Positions 25,296 to 33,292 of a stretch of 64,000 nucleotides of DNA are shown piece by piece. How positions within the stretch are numbered: the first letter of the stretch is position 1; each line of letters opens with the position of its first letter. The notes below the pieces were generated by a model that saw only the letters and a program-made list of their open reading frames with translations, made no database searches and had not been told where the DNA came from. This stretch comes from Prolixibacter bellariivorans ATCC BAA-1284 (GTDB lineage Bacteria; Bacteroidota; Bacteroidia; Bacteroidales; Prolixibacteraceae): contig NZ_JHXO01000007.1 of the NCBI RefSeq assembly GCF_000621705.1, positions 372,001 through 436,000 on the forward strand. The letters are read 5' to 3'. Made by a program: the position numbers and the translations under genes.

Positions 25296-26060
25296 TCAAT
25301 TCACCTTCAACACTTCACCATCATATCCCAGCTCTACGCCTTCTGGTAATTCTTTCATCACCTCACTATGCAGTCCCATTTGGTGGCTGATGTGTGTGAT
25401 ATACGCTTTGCGCGGACCAATTTTCCCGATGATATCGATGGCTTCGCCCAAGCTCAGGTGCGAAATATGCGACTCTTTCCGCAAGGCATCAATCACCACG
25501 ACCTCTACCCCTTTTAGTTTCTCCAGCTCTTCGTCAGCAATCGTGCTGAAATCGGTGAGATAAGCAAATTTCCCTACCCGGAAACCGTACACCGGCAACC
25601 GGTGGTGCATCACCCGAATGGGAACAATATCGAGCGATCCAACTGTCAAAACCGAACCATCAATAGGCACCAGGTTCATTTGCGGAATACCGGGATATTT
25701 CTCTTCGCTGAAAACATAGTCGAAGATGGTCCGTAAGTTCTTATCGACACGAGCTTCGCAGTAAATATCGATGGGGGCTTTTTGAATCCAGTTGAAACTG
25801 CGGATGTCATCGAGGCCGAAGATATGGTCGGCGTGTTCGTGCGTTAACAGAATAGCATCGATATTTTGCACCTTCTCCCGCAGCATCTGCTGACGAAAAT
25901 CAGGCCCGGCATCCACCACAACGCGGGTACCGTTTTCTTCAATCATTATCGAACTTCGCAATCGCTTATCGTGTGGGTCAGTTGAACGGCAGACTTCGCA
26001 ATTGCAGGCAATTACCGGCACTCCCTGCGAAGTTCCTGTTCCCAGTAATGTTATTTTCAT
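25296..26060 (-). CDS. MBL-fold metallohydrolase (PhnP-like)
   Basis: 254 residues. The metallo-beta-lactamase motif is THEHADH (73-79), with downstream metal-ligand histidines in MHHRLPVYGF and a late ITHISHQ. The N-terminus LLGTGTSQGVPVIACNCEVC includes Cys19, Cys21 and Cys24, a C-x-C-xx-C set that in PhnP binds a structural zinc. PhnP is a cyclic phosphodiesterase in phosphonate use; homologues in Bacteroidota occur outside phosphonate operons, as here, so the physiological substrate is open. It is transcribed leftward, divergent from the RsmI-like gene. Confidence 0.9.
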   Translation of the reverse strand: MKITLLGTGTSQGVPVIACNCEVCRSTDPHDKRLRSSIMIEENGTRVVVDAGPDFRQQMLREKVQNIDAILLTHEHADHIFGLDDIRSFNWIQKAPIDIYCEARVDKNLRTIFDYVFSEEKYPGIPQMNLVPIDGSVLTVGSLDIVPIRVMHHRLPVYGFRVGKFAYLTDFSTIADEELEKLKGVEVVVIDALRKESHISHLSLGEAIDIIGKIGPRKAYITHISHQMGLHSEVMKELPEGVELGYDGEVLKVN

Positions 26061-26292
26061 GTTGAATTTTCTTTTTAACCATCTCCGGACTTTTCGCGGT
26101 AGCAGAATACAAATACCCTGTTACTACCAGCCTAAACTGAGGAATTATGTCTTGCGGAGATCGCAACAATCGGCCGGAAATCGACGATTCCTGCCGACGA
26201 TTGATTCCAAAAATAACAAAAATAAACCATCGCTATGGAAAAAGCCGATTCGGTTCGCAAAGAAAAACGGATCATTCACAGACAGGTTTTGC

Positions 26293-26300
26293 TACCTTTG
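26293..26300 (+). promoter_or_regulatory. -7 promoter element of the RsmI-like gene
   Basis: TACCTTTG with its last base only 6 positions before the A of the ATG at 26306. A start 4-6 bases downstream would give a leaderless or nearly leaderless mRNA. Confidence 0.5.
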
Positions 26301-26305
26301 CGCAA

Positions 26306-27019
26306 ATGAAAAAAACAGCAAATCTATACCTCATACCGACTACGCTTGGCGATACCGAACCCGGCCATGTCGTTCCCGCCACACTCGTTGAAACCGTGCG
26401 TTCATTGCGGTATTTTATTGTCGAAAACGTTCGTACGGCACGCCGTTACCTGAAGAAACTGGACCGCGATATCGATATCGATGCGCTGGAGTTCATGGAA
26501 CTGAATAAGCATACCGACCGGAAACAGCTGGAACGTTTCCTGCATCCCGTTTTAAACGGAAACGATACGGGCATCATTTCGGAAGCCGGTTGTCCCGGTG
26601 TGGCAGATCCCGGCGCCGATGTGGTCAAGCTGGCCCATGAGAAAGACATTCGCGTGATTCCCATGGTCGGCCCCTCGTCTATTTTGCTTTCGCTGATGGC
26701 TTCCGGAATGAACGGACAAAACTTCGCCTTTGTGGGTTATCTCCCCATTCCGAAAGGAGAACGGCAGCGCGCCATTAAAGATTTGGAGCGACGTTCGGCC
26801 ACCGAACACCAAACGCAGATTTTCATTGAGGCACCCTACCGAAACATGAAACTGCTGGAAGATATTTTGCAGGCTTGTCATGACCAAACAAGGCTTTGCA
26901 TCGCAGCCGACATCACGCTGGAAAGCGAATACATCAAAACGCAATCGGTTGCTCAATGGAAAAAAGGATTGCCGGAACTGCACAAAAGACCAGCGATTTT
27001 TCTGCTTCATAAAGACTGA
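26306..27019 (+). CDS. SAM-dependent methyltransferase, RsmI-like (tetrapyrrole methylase fold)
   Basis: 237 residues from the ATG at 26306. The frame is open from 26147 but the added N-terminus is not family-like, whereas MKKTANLYLIPTTLG is. Conserved features are NLYLIPTTLGD, FIVENVRTARRYL, TGIISEAGCPGVADPG and VIPMVGPSSILLSLMASG, FAFVGYLP and IFIEAPYRN. RsmI 2'-O-methylates C1402 of 16S rRNA. This protein is shorter than RsmI (about 280) and belongs to a Bacteroidota paralogue group, so an rRNA target is likely but not certain. Confidence 0.85.
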   Translation: MKKTANLYLIPTTLGDTEPGHVVPATLVETVRSLRYFIVENVRTARRYLKKLDRDIDIDALEFMELNKHTDRKQLERFLHPVLNGNDTGIISEAGCPGVADPGADVVKLAHEKDIRVIPMVGPSSILLSLMASGMNGQNFAFVGYLPIPKGERQRAIKDLERRSATEHQTQIFIEAPYRNMKLLEDILQACHDQTRLCIAADITLESEYIKTQSVAQWKKGLPELHKRPAIFLLHKD

Positions 27020-27057
27020 AGTCGAGCACGATAGCTGCACATGCACAACAACAACCG

Positions 27058-27087
27058 TTTGATTTTAGCCACAAATCAATATATTTG
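27058..27087 (+). promoter_or_regulatory. Promoter (-33/-7) of the BASS transporter gene
   Basis: TTTG at 27058-27061, an 18-base spacer and TATATTTG at 27080-27087; the start should lie near 27093, leaving a ~15-base leader. Confidence 0.6.
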
Positions 27088-27107
27088 GGCTCTGAAAGTC
27101 TAATCCT

Positions 27108-28109
27108 ATGTTTGAAGATTCTCTGCAAGTATTGGATCACGTGCGCCTGCATTTTAGTCCGGCCGGAATCCTGGCTCTAAACATAGCACTGGCCTTTATC
27201 ATGTTTGGTATTGCGCTGGATATTCATGTTTCCGATTTCCGTAAAATTATCACCCGCCCGAAATCGACCCTAACGGGAATGGTTTCTCAATTTCTGCTTC
27301 TACCGGCTCTTACCTATTTACTCGTTCTGTTTTTGCGCCCGACGCCAACTGTGGCCCTGGGAATGATTCTGGTAGCTTCGTGTCCCGGCGGAAATATTTC
27401 CAACTTTATTTCGTCGCTGGCGAAAGGAAATACCACTTTATCCATTGGCTTATCGGCCATTGCAACACTTGCTGCCACATTCATGACACCACTAAACTTC
27501 GCCTTCTGGGGAAGTCTATATACACATTTTTACAACCGCCACGATGCTGAAGCATTATTGCGTCCTTTGCATATTGATTCCGGACAAATGTTTCAGACGG
27601 TGTTTATTTTGCTTGGTATTCCGTTGGTGCTGGGATTGATTTTTGCCCGCCGTTTTCCCCGTTTAACGGTTAAAATACGTGGCCCAATCCGGAAATTGTC
27701 AGTTGGCATTTTCATCGCCTTTGTGGTGATTGCATTGGCCAAGAATTTTGAGTTCTTCATCCAGTTCATCCATTTGATTTTCATTATTGTATTAATTCAT
27801 AATGCACTGGCTCTGGTCACCGGCTATAGCGCCAGCAGCCTGATGAAGTTACCACAAACCGATCGGCGTACGATTGCCATCGAAACGGGTATTCAAAACT
27901 CGGGTCTGGGACTTGCTTTGATCTTCAATCCCAAAATATTCCCGCCCGATATGGAATTGGGCGGCATGGCCATCATTGCTGCCTGGTGGGGCATCTGGCA
28001 TATCGTTTCCGGCTTGAGCCTTTCGTGGTTCTGGTCCCGTAATCCTGTAACTGACGAATCGGATAAAGAACAAGTGGCGAATGTTCACAGCCATGTGGAA
28101 GGGAAATAA
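27108..28109 (+). CDS. Bile acid:sodium symporter (BASS) family transporter
   Basis: 333 residues with about ten membrane helices. Family motifs include LALNIALAFIMFGIALD, the region VASCPGGNISNFISSLAKGN, and IAIETGIQNSGLGLAL, whose Glu and Asn line the sodium sites in BASS proteins. Bacterial members carry organic anions such as pantoate, pyruvate or bile acids; the cargo here is unknown. The acyltransferase gene starts 9 bases after its stop, so the two form an operon from the promoter at 27058-27087. Confidence 0.92.
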   Translation: MFEDSLQVLDHVRLHFSPAGILALNIALAFIMFGIALDIHVSDFRKIITRPKSTLTGMVSQFLLLPALTYLLVLFLRPTPTVALGMILVASCPGGNISNFISSLAKGNTTLSIGLSAIATLAATFMTPLNFAFWGSLYTHFYNRHDAEALLRPLHIDSGQMFQTVFILLGIPLVLGLIFARRFPRLTVKIRGPIRKLSVGIFIAFVVIALAKNFEFFIQFIHLIFIIVLIHNALALVTGYSASSLMKLPQTDRRTIAIETGIQNSGLGLALIFNPKIFPPDMELGGMAIIAAWWGIWHIVSGLSLSWFWSRNPVTDESDKEQVANVHSHVEGK

Positions 28110-28118
28110 AGAGAACTT

Positions 28119-29468
28119 ATGGGCAAGATATATCGCTACTCCATCGCATATGATTTCGTTCGCGTACTCGTAAAAACATCGCATCGGCTGTTTTACAGAA
28201 AAGTAATTGTAACCGGAAGGGAGAATATTCCCAAAGACAAACCCGTCATCTTTGCCCCAAATCATCAGAACGCCCTAATGGATCCGCTGGCGTTGGTTTG
28301 CACACTTCCATCCCAAATTGTTTTCCTCGGTCGGGCCGATATATTTAAAAGTGCAACGAACCGCCCGTTCCTCCGTTTTCTTAAAATTATTCCGGTATAC
28401 CGAATTCGTGACGGAGTGGAGAACCTCGGGAAAAACGAAAAAACCTTCAGGCAGACCATCGAAATTTTGCAGCATAAAACGCCACTCTGCCTTTTCCCGG
28501 AAGCTCGACACACCGATAAGCGCAGTCTGTTACCGCTCAAAAAGGCTGTTCCCCGGATTGCTTTTCAGGCTGAAGAAAGTGGTGGTTTGGGGAAAGATTT
28601 AGTGATCATCCCGGTGGGCATCTTTTACAGCGATTACCAGAATACGCAATCAACTCTTCAAATCAACTATGGCACCCCATTAGAAGTTAATGACTTTCTG
28701 TCTTCCTACCGGGAAAATCCGCAGCGCGCTCAGTTGGAGCTGCGTGATGCAATACAGGAAAAGTTATCGCCGTTGATGATTGATATCCGGGACACCGAAC
28801 ATTACGAGTTGTATGAAGCGATTAGGCTGCTGTACAGGAAAACCATGCTGAAAGAAGCAAACCTTTCGGCCAGTTCGTTGAAGGACCATTTTCTAGCCGA
28901 CCAACTCACCATTCAGAAATTGGAAAAAGCGGCAGAAAATGATGATTCTTTTATTGAGTCGCTATCTGGTAAAGTACAGAAATACGATGAGTTACAATGC
29001 GAACTAAAAATTAAAGAAGAGGCGCTGGAAAGAGAACTTTATACACCCGGAAAAGCATTTATAACCGGTTTAGGTTTCCTATTAGTCTCTCCGATTATCG
29101 CCTTTGGTTGGTTGCATCATGCGCTCCCCCACTACTACCTGAAAAGGCATGTTAACAGGAAGATAGAGGATTCACAAATGAGGAGTTCATTCTATTTTGT
29201 ACTGGGAATGCTGGCCTTTTCAGCCATGTATGTTGTTGGATTATTGACTGGGGGAAGACTATTCCCCGGATGGTGGAAAGTGCTTTATCTTATCGCCATG
29301 CCAGTGAGTGGAGTTTTTGCTTACCGGCTAATCCGTTGCTGGAGAATTTTTCGAAACCGGCTTCGTTTGCGTTTTGGATTATCGAAAGAACAACAAAATC
29401 AGTTGCTCAACTTTAGGAAAGAAATTATTTCCGCTTGTCAGAAAGCATTTTCCGCACAAAAACAATAG
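28119..29468 (+). CDS. PlsC-like glycerol-phosphate acyltransferase with C-terminal membrane region
   Basis: 449 residues. The acyltransferase domain (about 25-215) has APNHQNALMDPL, where His49 and Asp55 are five residues apart rather than the usual four, and the third block CLFPEARHTDK in place of FPEGTRS. A middle helical part (about 230-310) is followed by hydrophobic segments around 318-340, 358-376 and 386-405, giving membrane attachment. Enzymes of this type acylate (lyso)phosphatidate in phospholipid synthesis; this longer form is common in Bacteroidota in addition to the short PlsC. It is co-transcribed with the upstream BASS transporter and converges on the next gene with a 2-base gap. 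Confidence 0.88.
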   Translation: MGKIYRYSIAYDFVRVLVKTSHRLFYRKVIVTGRENIPKDKPVIFAPNHQNALMDPLALVCTLPSQIVFLGRADIFKSATNRPFLRFLKIIPVYRIRDGVENLGKNEKTFRQTIEILQHKTPLCLFPEARHTDKRSLLPLKKAVPRIAFQAEESGGLGKDLVIIPVGIFYSDYQNTQSTLQINYGTPLEVNDFLSSYRENPQRAQLELRDAIQEKLSPLMIDIRDTEHYELYEAIRLLYRKTMLKEANLSASSLKDHFLADQLTIQKLEKAAENDDSFIESLSGKVQKYDELQCELKIKEEALERELYTPGKAFITGLGFLLVSPIIAFGWLHHALPHYYLKRHVNRKIEDSQMRSSFYFVLGMLAFSAMYVVGLLTGGRLFPGWWKVLYLIAMPVSGVFAYRLIRCWRIFRNRLRLRFGLSKEQQNQLLNFRKEIISACQKAFSAQKQ

Positions 29469-29470
29469 AA

Positions 29471-30565
29471 TCAAGCTAATGCGCTATTCTGGTCACGCAA
29501 TTGATTCATCATCTTGAACTCAAATTCGAAGTTAGGTGTAAATACATCTTTACCCAGATTCTTTTCTATTTGAGCACGGCTCCAGAATTTTCCCTCCGTA
29601 ACTTCGTCGGAGTGTAAACGGATTTTCTTGTAATCGTATGAGAGGTAACTGTACACCAGTTCGGCTTCAACTTCGGTCTCCCATTTGTAACTGGCCATCG
29701 GACGCGCCTGAAAATCCGTCAAACCAATTTCCTCATATGCTTCGCGCTTCAATGCCGTCTCTACAGATTCACCGAAAGAAATATGACCGCCCACGGCTGT
29801 ATCCCATTTACCGGGCTGTACCAATTTATTTTCCGGTCTCTTCTGCAGGTAAATATGTCCCTTCGGATTAAAAACATGAAGATGCACCACCGGGTGCAAA
29901 ATTTTCTGGCCGTTGTGACAAGCCGAGCGAGGAGCTTTCCCAATCACTTTTCCCGTTTCATCTACTACTGGTAACCACTCTTCGTCATCGGCTATAATCG
30001 GCATTTTTCCGTGCATGCGTTTGTTGCGAAACCATTCGAAGGCAAAATACGCCGCGAAAATCAGGTAAAATAATCCTCCGCTGATGAAAACCCAGGCCTC
30101 TTTACTCATGTAAAAGGCAGAGAAAACAATCAGGCCGGTATGCGCCAGAAAAATCCAGAACATATTCCGAAGGTTCCGCTGCATCTGTACCTTTTGCTGC
30201 TCGTTGAACGAAACATCCTTCATGTAACGTCCGGCCATCATCTGCACGATATTCAATTTACCAAAGGCAGAAACCCCCAAAACAGCACAAAGAATCAATT
30301 CGATCAATGCGGGCTTCAGTTTGAAGAAGATATCGTTGTCGAGTAGAATGGAAATCAGCGAAAGAACCACAAGCAAAGCCGTATCGATAAGCACAAATTT
30401 CTCGAGGCGTCGCTCTTTGATTCCGGTTATGATTAACTCAATAACTCCAACACCTACCGCAACGGCAATACCAACCTGGGTTCCCCATATTTCATCCGCA
30501 AGGATAAAAACAAAAAGCGGGATAAACCCTGGCAACAGTTTTTTGATGAGATCCGTACGCGTCAC
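29471..30565 (-). CDS. Membrane-anchored Nudix hydrolase (YciB-like membrane domain + IDI-like Nudix)
   Basis: 364 residues in two halves. Residues 1-180 hold about five membrane helices (LLPGFIPLFVFILADEIWG, ALIELILCAVLGVSAFGK, MFWIFLAHTGLIVFSAFYM and others) and resemble the YciB/septation protein A-like family. Residues 190-350 are a Nudix domain like that of isopentenyl-diphosphate isomerases: PVVDETGKVIGKAPRSACH, HPVVHLHVFN, then Nudix box Gly260-x5-Glu266-x7-Arg274-Glu275-x2-Glu278-Glu279-x-Gly281. The box is intact, so hydrolase activity is likely, held at the inner membrane. Substrate unknown; a membrane-linked diphosphate is a reasonable guess. Confidence 0.85.
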   Translation of the reverse strand: MTRTDLIKKLLPGFIPLFVFILADEIWGTQVGIAVAVGVGVIELIITGIKERRLEKFVLIDTALLVVLSLISILLDNDIFFKLKPALIELILCAVLGVSAFGKLNIVQMMAGRYMKDVSFNEQQKVQMQRNLRNMFWIFLAHTGLIVFSAFYMSKEAWVFISGGLFYLIFAAYFAFEWFRNKRMHGKMPIIADDEEWLPVVDETGKVIGKAPRSACHNGQKILHPVVHLHVFNPKGHIYLQKRPENKLVQPGKWDTAVGGHISFGESVETALKREAYEEIGLTDFQARPMASYKWETEVEAELVYSYLSYDYKKIRLHSDEVTEGKFWSRAQIEKNLGKDVFTPNFEFEFKMMNQLRDQNSALA

Positions 30566-30590
30566 GTTACCAATTCATTTATTGAAAAAA

Positions 30591-30611
30591 ACCGCGGTGA
30601 AGTTCCGCGGT
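30591..30611 (-). terminator. Terminator of the FKBP gene
   Basis: Arms ACCGCGG (30591-30597) and CCGCGGT (30605-30611) with a 7-base loop, followed on the minus strand by TTTTTT. It sits between the FKBP stop (30618) and the start of the Nudix fusion gene. Confidence 0.85.
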
Positions 30612-30617
30612 CCGTAT

Positions 30618-31175
30618 TTAAAATTGTCGTTCGATTATCACTGGATCGGAATTGCTTTTTATCACTTTGTAGACCGTGACATGGAATACAAGCGTTGAAT
30701 AGGCAGGGACACCCGATTGAGGCGTTCCACTATATCCCAAAGTTGATGGGATAATCCATACAGCTTTCTCCCCTTCTTTCATTTGCTGAATGGCTTCTTC
30801 CCAGCCTGATATTACAGAGCCGGCACCAACTGTAAAGGTGAATGGTTCGTAATCACCAGAGCTATCAAATACATAACCATCCTGAACACCGGTTGAATCA
30901 GTACTTTCAATCAAATTTCCGGTATAAAATACCTTTACCTGATCACCAACAGTAATCGAATCGGCTCCCGCTGGCGCGTCTTGTTCTTTAATGACATAAA
31001 GTCCTGACGGGGTTGGTTGTGCATCCGGATAATACTTTGCGACATATTTATCCCGTAATTCCACTTCCAATTCCCTGGCTTTTTGGCGGCTTGTTTTACT
31101 GCAGGAAACAAACCCCACACCCAACACAACAACCAGTAATAAAAAATTTAATCCCCTACGTTTCATATATTTCAT
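30618..31175 (-). CDS. FKBP-type peptidyl-prolyl isomerase lipoprotein
   Basis: 185 residues; an ATG at 31166 (three codons in) is equally possible. The lipoprotein signal ends VGFVSCSK with Cys25 as the lipidated residue. A short helical linker precedes the FKBP domain (about 70-175): ITVGDQVKVFYTGNLI, GYVFDSSGDYEPFTFTVGAGSVISGWEEAIQQMKEGEKAVWIIPSTLGY and STLVFHVTVYKV. The protein should speed proline isomerisation of envelope proteins in the periplasm. It is transcribed alone from a -7 box at 31188-31195. Confidence 0.93.
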   Translation of the reverse strand: MKYMKRRGLNFLLLVVVLGVGFVSCSKTSRQKARELEVELRDKYVAKYYPDAQPTPSGLYVIKEQDAPAGADSITVGDQVKVFYTGNLIESTDSTGVQDGYVFDSSGDYEPFTFTVGAGSVISGWEEAIQQMKEGEKAVWIIPSTLGYSGTPQSGVPAYSTLVFHVTVYKVIKSNSDPVIIERQF

Positions 31176-31187
31176 ACATTAACTATT

Positions 31188-31195
31188 CAAACTTA
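31188..31195 (-). promoter_or_regulatory. -7 promoter element of the FKBP gene
   Basis: TAAGTTTG on the minus strand, 12 bases upstream of the first ATG (31175), predicting a leader of about 6-16 bases depending on the start codon used. Confidence 0.55.
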
Positions 31196-31295
31196 CGTAT
31201 GTCGGTCTTCAGATACCCTTTTAGCTCCGACTGATTTAAAATTTCAGCGCTAATTTATTAAAATTCGGTTCACCTTTCCCATTCCTTTCCCGAAT

Positions 31296-32345
31296 TCATT
31301 GTCTGAGTTTCCGGTGCTCAGCTTTTAGTTTTGCAGAAAACTCAGGCAACAACTCTTCAAACTTCTTAATGGTATCGGCGAGCGATAATCTTGATTCTCC
31401 TCCGGAAGCATTTATATGACCTCCGCCGTTAAAATGCATACTGGAAAATTCGTTTGTTGGGAAACCTCCTTTTGAACGGAAAGAGATTTTCACTAAATCG
31501 TCCTTTTCCATAAACAAAGCAGTAAATATTACATCGCTTATCGAGAGCGGATAGTTCACAAAACCTTCCGTATCACCTGGCTCAAAATGGTAGCTCTCCA
31601 ATTCTTCCCGACTCAATGAAATATAAGCTGCATGGTATTCCGGAAAAACCTTCATTTTTTTATCCAAGCTGTAACCTAAAAGCCGCATTCGGTGTGCCGA
31701 AAAGTTGTTATAAATGTGGTCGTTGATTCGGTCCTTATCAACTTCTTTTTCCAATAACCGGCTAACCACTTCGTACATATCAGGAGATGAAGCATTGTAA
31801 CTGAAAGAACCGGTGTCGGTAATCAATCCGGTGAACAATGCTTCAGCAGCATCTTTATCGAGGTGTTTATCCAAATCCAGGCTTTCTACAAACCGGTATA
31901 CCAATTCCGCTGTTGAGCTGGCCTCGGTATGCGAAAACATCAATTCTGTCACATCAGCCGGATCGGGATGATGATCAATCAGAATAATGGGTTTGGTTAC
32001 CTTTTCAATAAGTGCTCCCAGCTGATTACCAGCTCTGTCCGGAGCGTTAAAGTCGAGCAGGAAAACCAAATCGGCGTGATTGAGAATTTCTTCACAAACA
32101 GCTGGTTCATGCTCAAACACTTTCACTTCATCTGTTCCATTCACCCACTTCAGGAAGGCTGGATAATCTGTCGGCGAAAGAACCGTTGGTGCATATCCCG
32201 CGTTCTTCAGCACTCGCCACAATCCCAAACTTGAACCAACAGCATCACCGTCCGGATTCACATGCGGTATGATAACAATGTTCCGAACATTTTCACTCAG
32301 CACTTCCTTTACTTTCGCTATTGTTTCGGGGGATAATTTTCTCAA
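31296..32345 (-). CDS. DHH phosphoesterase, NrnA-type (oligoribonuclease/pAp phosphatase)
   Basis: 349 residues from a TTG at 32345. The frame runs on to 32468, but the -7 box TATCTTTG at 32373-32380 lies inside that extension, and family proteins begin near LSPETIAKVKE. Motifs: HVNPDGDAVGSSLG (His28, Asp32, Asp34), VFLLDFNAPDR, ILIDHHPDP (DHH), TDTGSFSYNAS and the DHHA1 motif FNGGGHINASGG. NrnA enzymes degrade nano-RNAs and 3'-phosphoadenosine 5'-phosphate. It is transcribed divergently from ndk, with about 317 bases between their starts. Confidence 0.9.
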   Translation of the reverse strand: MRKLSPETIAKVKEVLSENVRNIVIIPHVNPDGDAVGSSLGLWRVLKNAGYAPTVLSPTDYPAFLKWVNGTDEVKVFEHEPAVCEEILNHADLVFLLDFNAPDRAGNQLGALIEKVTKPIILIDHHPDPADVTELMFSHTEASSTAELVYRFVESLDLDKHLDKDAAEALFTGLITDTGSFSYNASSPDMYEVVSRLLEKEVDKDRINDHIYNNFSAHRMRLLGYSLDKKMKVFPEYHAAYISLSREELESYHFEPGDTEGFVNYPLSISDVIFTALFMEKDDLVKISFRSKGGFPTNEFSSMHFNGGGHINASGGESRLSLADTIKKFEELLPEFSAKLKAEHRKLRQ

Positions 32346-32372
32346 AATTGATCTCTTTTTAAAGGTAAGATG

Positions 32373-32380
32373 CAAAGATA
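32373..32380 (-). promoter_or_regulatory. -7 promoter element of the NrnA-type gene
   Basis: TATCTTTG on the minus strand, 27 bases before the TTG start; it decides against the longer frame. Confidence 0.6.
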
Positions 32381-32649
32381 GGAATATTGGTTGTTTCGCA
32401 CCTGAACATTTTAAATTATTTCCCTGACTCTTCACCGGAAGAAACCTAAAAGTCTGAGACGGATCCAATTTCAGAAAAAATTGATACTATGTTTAACAGC
32501 AACTAATTATTAGCGGTCAGTCTATTCAATTTCCTAATTTTGATTGAAGAGAAATCAATGTGATTTTCGAACAAAAATACTGTTTGCCATCCGTTATAAA
32601 TGGTTACCCTGATGAACTCATCGGTCATACGGATGTTTCTATTCGCAAC

Positions 32650-32657
32650 TAAATTTG
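32650..32657 (+). promoter_or_regulatory. -7 promoter element of ndk
   Basis: TAAATTTG ends 6 positions before the A of the ndk ATG at 32663, the same short distance as for the RsmI-like gene, again implying almost no 5' leader. Confidence 0.5.
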
Positions 32658-32662
32658 TCAAC

Positions 32663-33130
32663 ATGGCTGGAAATACAACGCTAACGATGATTAAACCCGG
32701 AGCCGTTCGCCGTAATTTGATTGGTCCCATTCTCGGCATGATTACAGAACATGGTTTCAAGGTGGAAGCACTTAAACTAACGAAATTATCGGCAAGACAA
32801 GCTGCCAAATTTTATGAGGTTCACAGAGGAAAACCCTTTTACGATGGTCTGGTCAACTACATGTCTTCCGGTCCCATCGTGGCTGCCATCATAAGAAAAG
32901 ACAATGCTGTAGCTGAATTTCGCGAACTCATCGGCAACACCGATCCGGAAAAAGCCAGTGAAGGTACCATACGAAAATTATTTGCCGAGTCGCTTTCGCA
33001 CAATGCCGTTCATGGTTCCGATAGTGACGAAAATGCTGCTAAAGAAGCTGCCTTTTTCTTCTCTGAAACGGAAAGATTTTGCCCAGAAGAATGGCATTGC
33101 GATGAAGATATGGAAGCTTATCCGCAATAA
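32663..33130 (+). CDS. ndk: Nucleoside diphosphate kinase
   Basis: 155 residues from the ATG at 32663; the frame is open from 32600 but MAGNTTLTMIKPGAV is the family start. It transfers the gamma phosphate of ATP to other NDPs through a phospho-histidine, here His117 in SHNAVHGSDS. Other motifs are KPGAVRRNLIG, ALKLTKLS, RGKPFYDGLVNYMSSGP and EEWHC near the end. A slightly longer loop and tail than the 143-residue E. coli enzyme is normal for Bacteroidota. Transcribed alone, with a strong terminator. Confidence 0.97.
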   Translation: MAGNTTLTMIKPGAVRRNLIGPILGMITEHGFKVEALKLTKLSARQAAKFYEVHRGKPFYDGLVNYMSSGPIVAAIIRKDNAVAEFRELIGNTDPEKASEGTIRKLFAESLSHNAVHGSDSDENAAKEAAFFFSETERFCPEEWHCDEDMEAYPQ

Positions 33131-33151
33131 AATAATTACTCCTTTCTGATG

Positions 33152-33189
33152 AAATTAAAACCTGCTTCAATTGAGGCTGGTTTTAATTT
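33152..33189 (+). terminator. Terminator of ndk
   Basis: A long near-perfect hairpin: outer arms AAATTAAAACC (33152-33162) and GGTTTTAATTT (33179-33189), with the interior also largely self-complementary. Works on either strand. Confidence 0.75.
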
Positions 33190-33292
33190 TGGCAACAATC
33201 ATCCACTTGATAATCAATCCTAACAAAGTGTTCTGTCCATTGTACAGAAAATCGTTATCTTGAGGCGCTTAATCAATAGATCTATCCGAATC

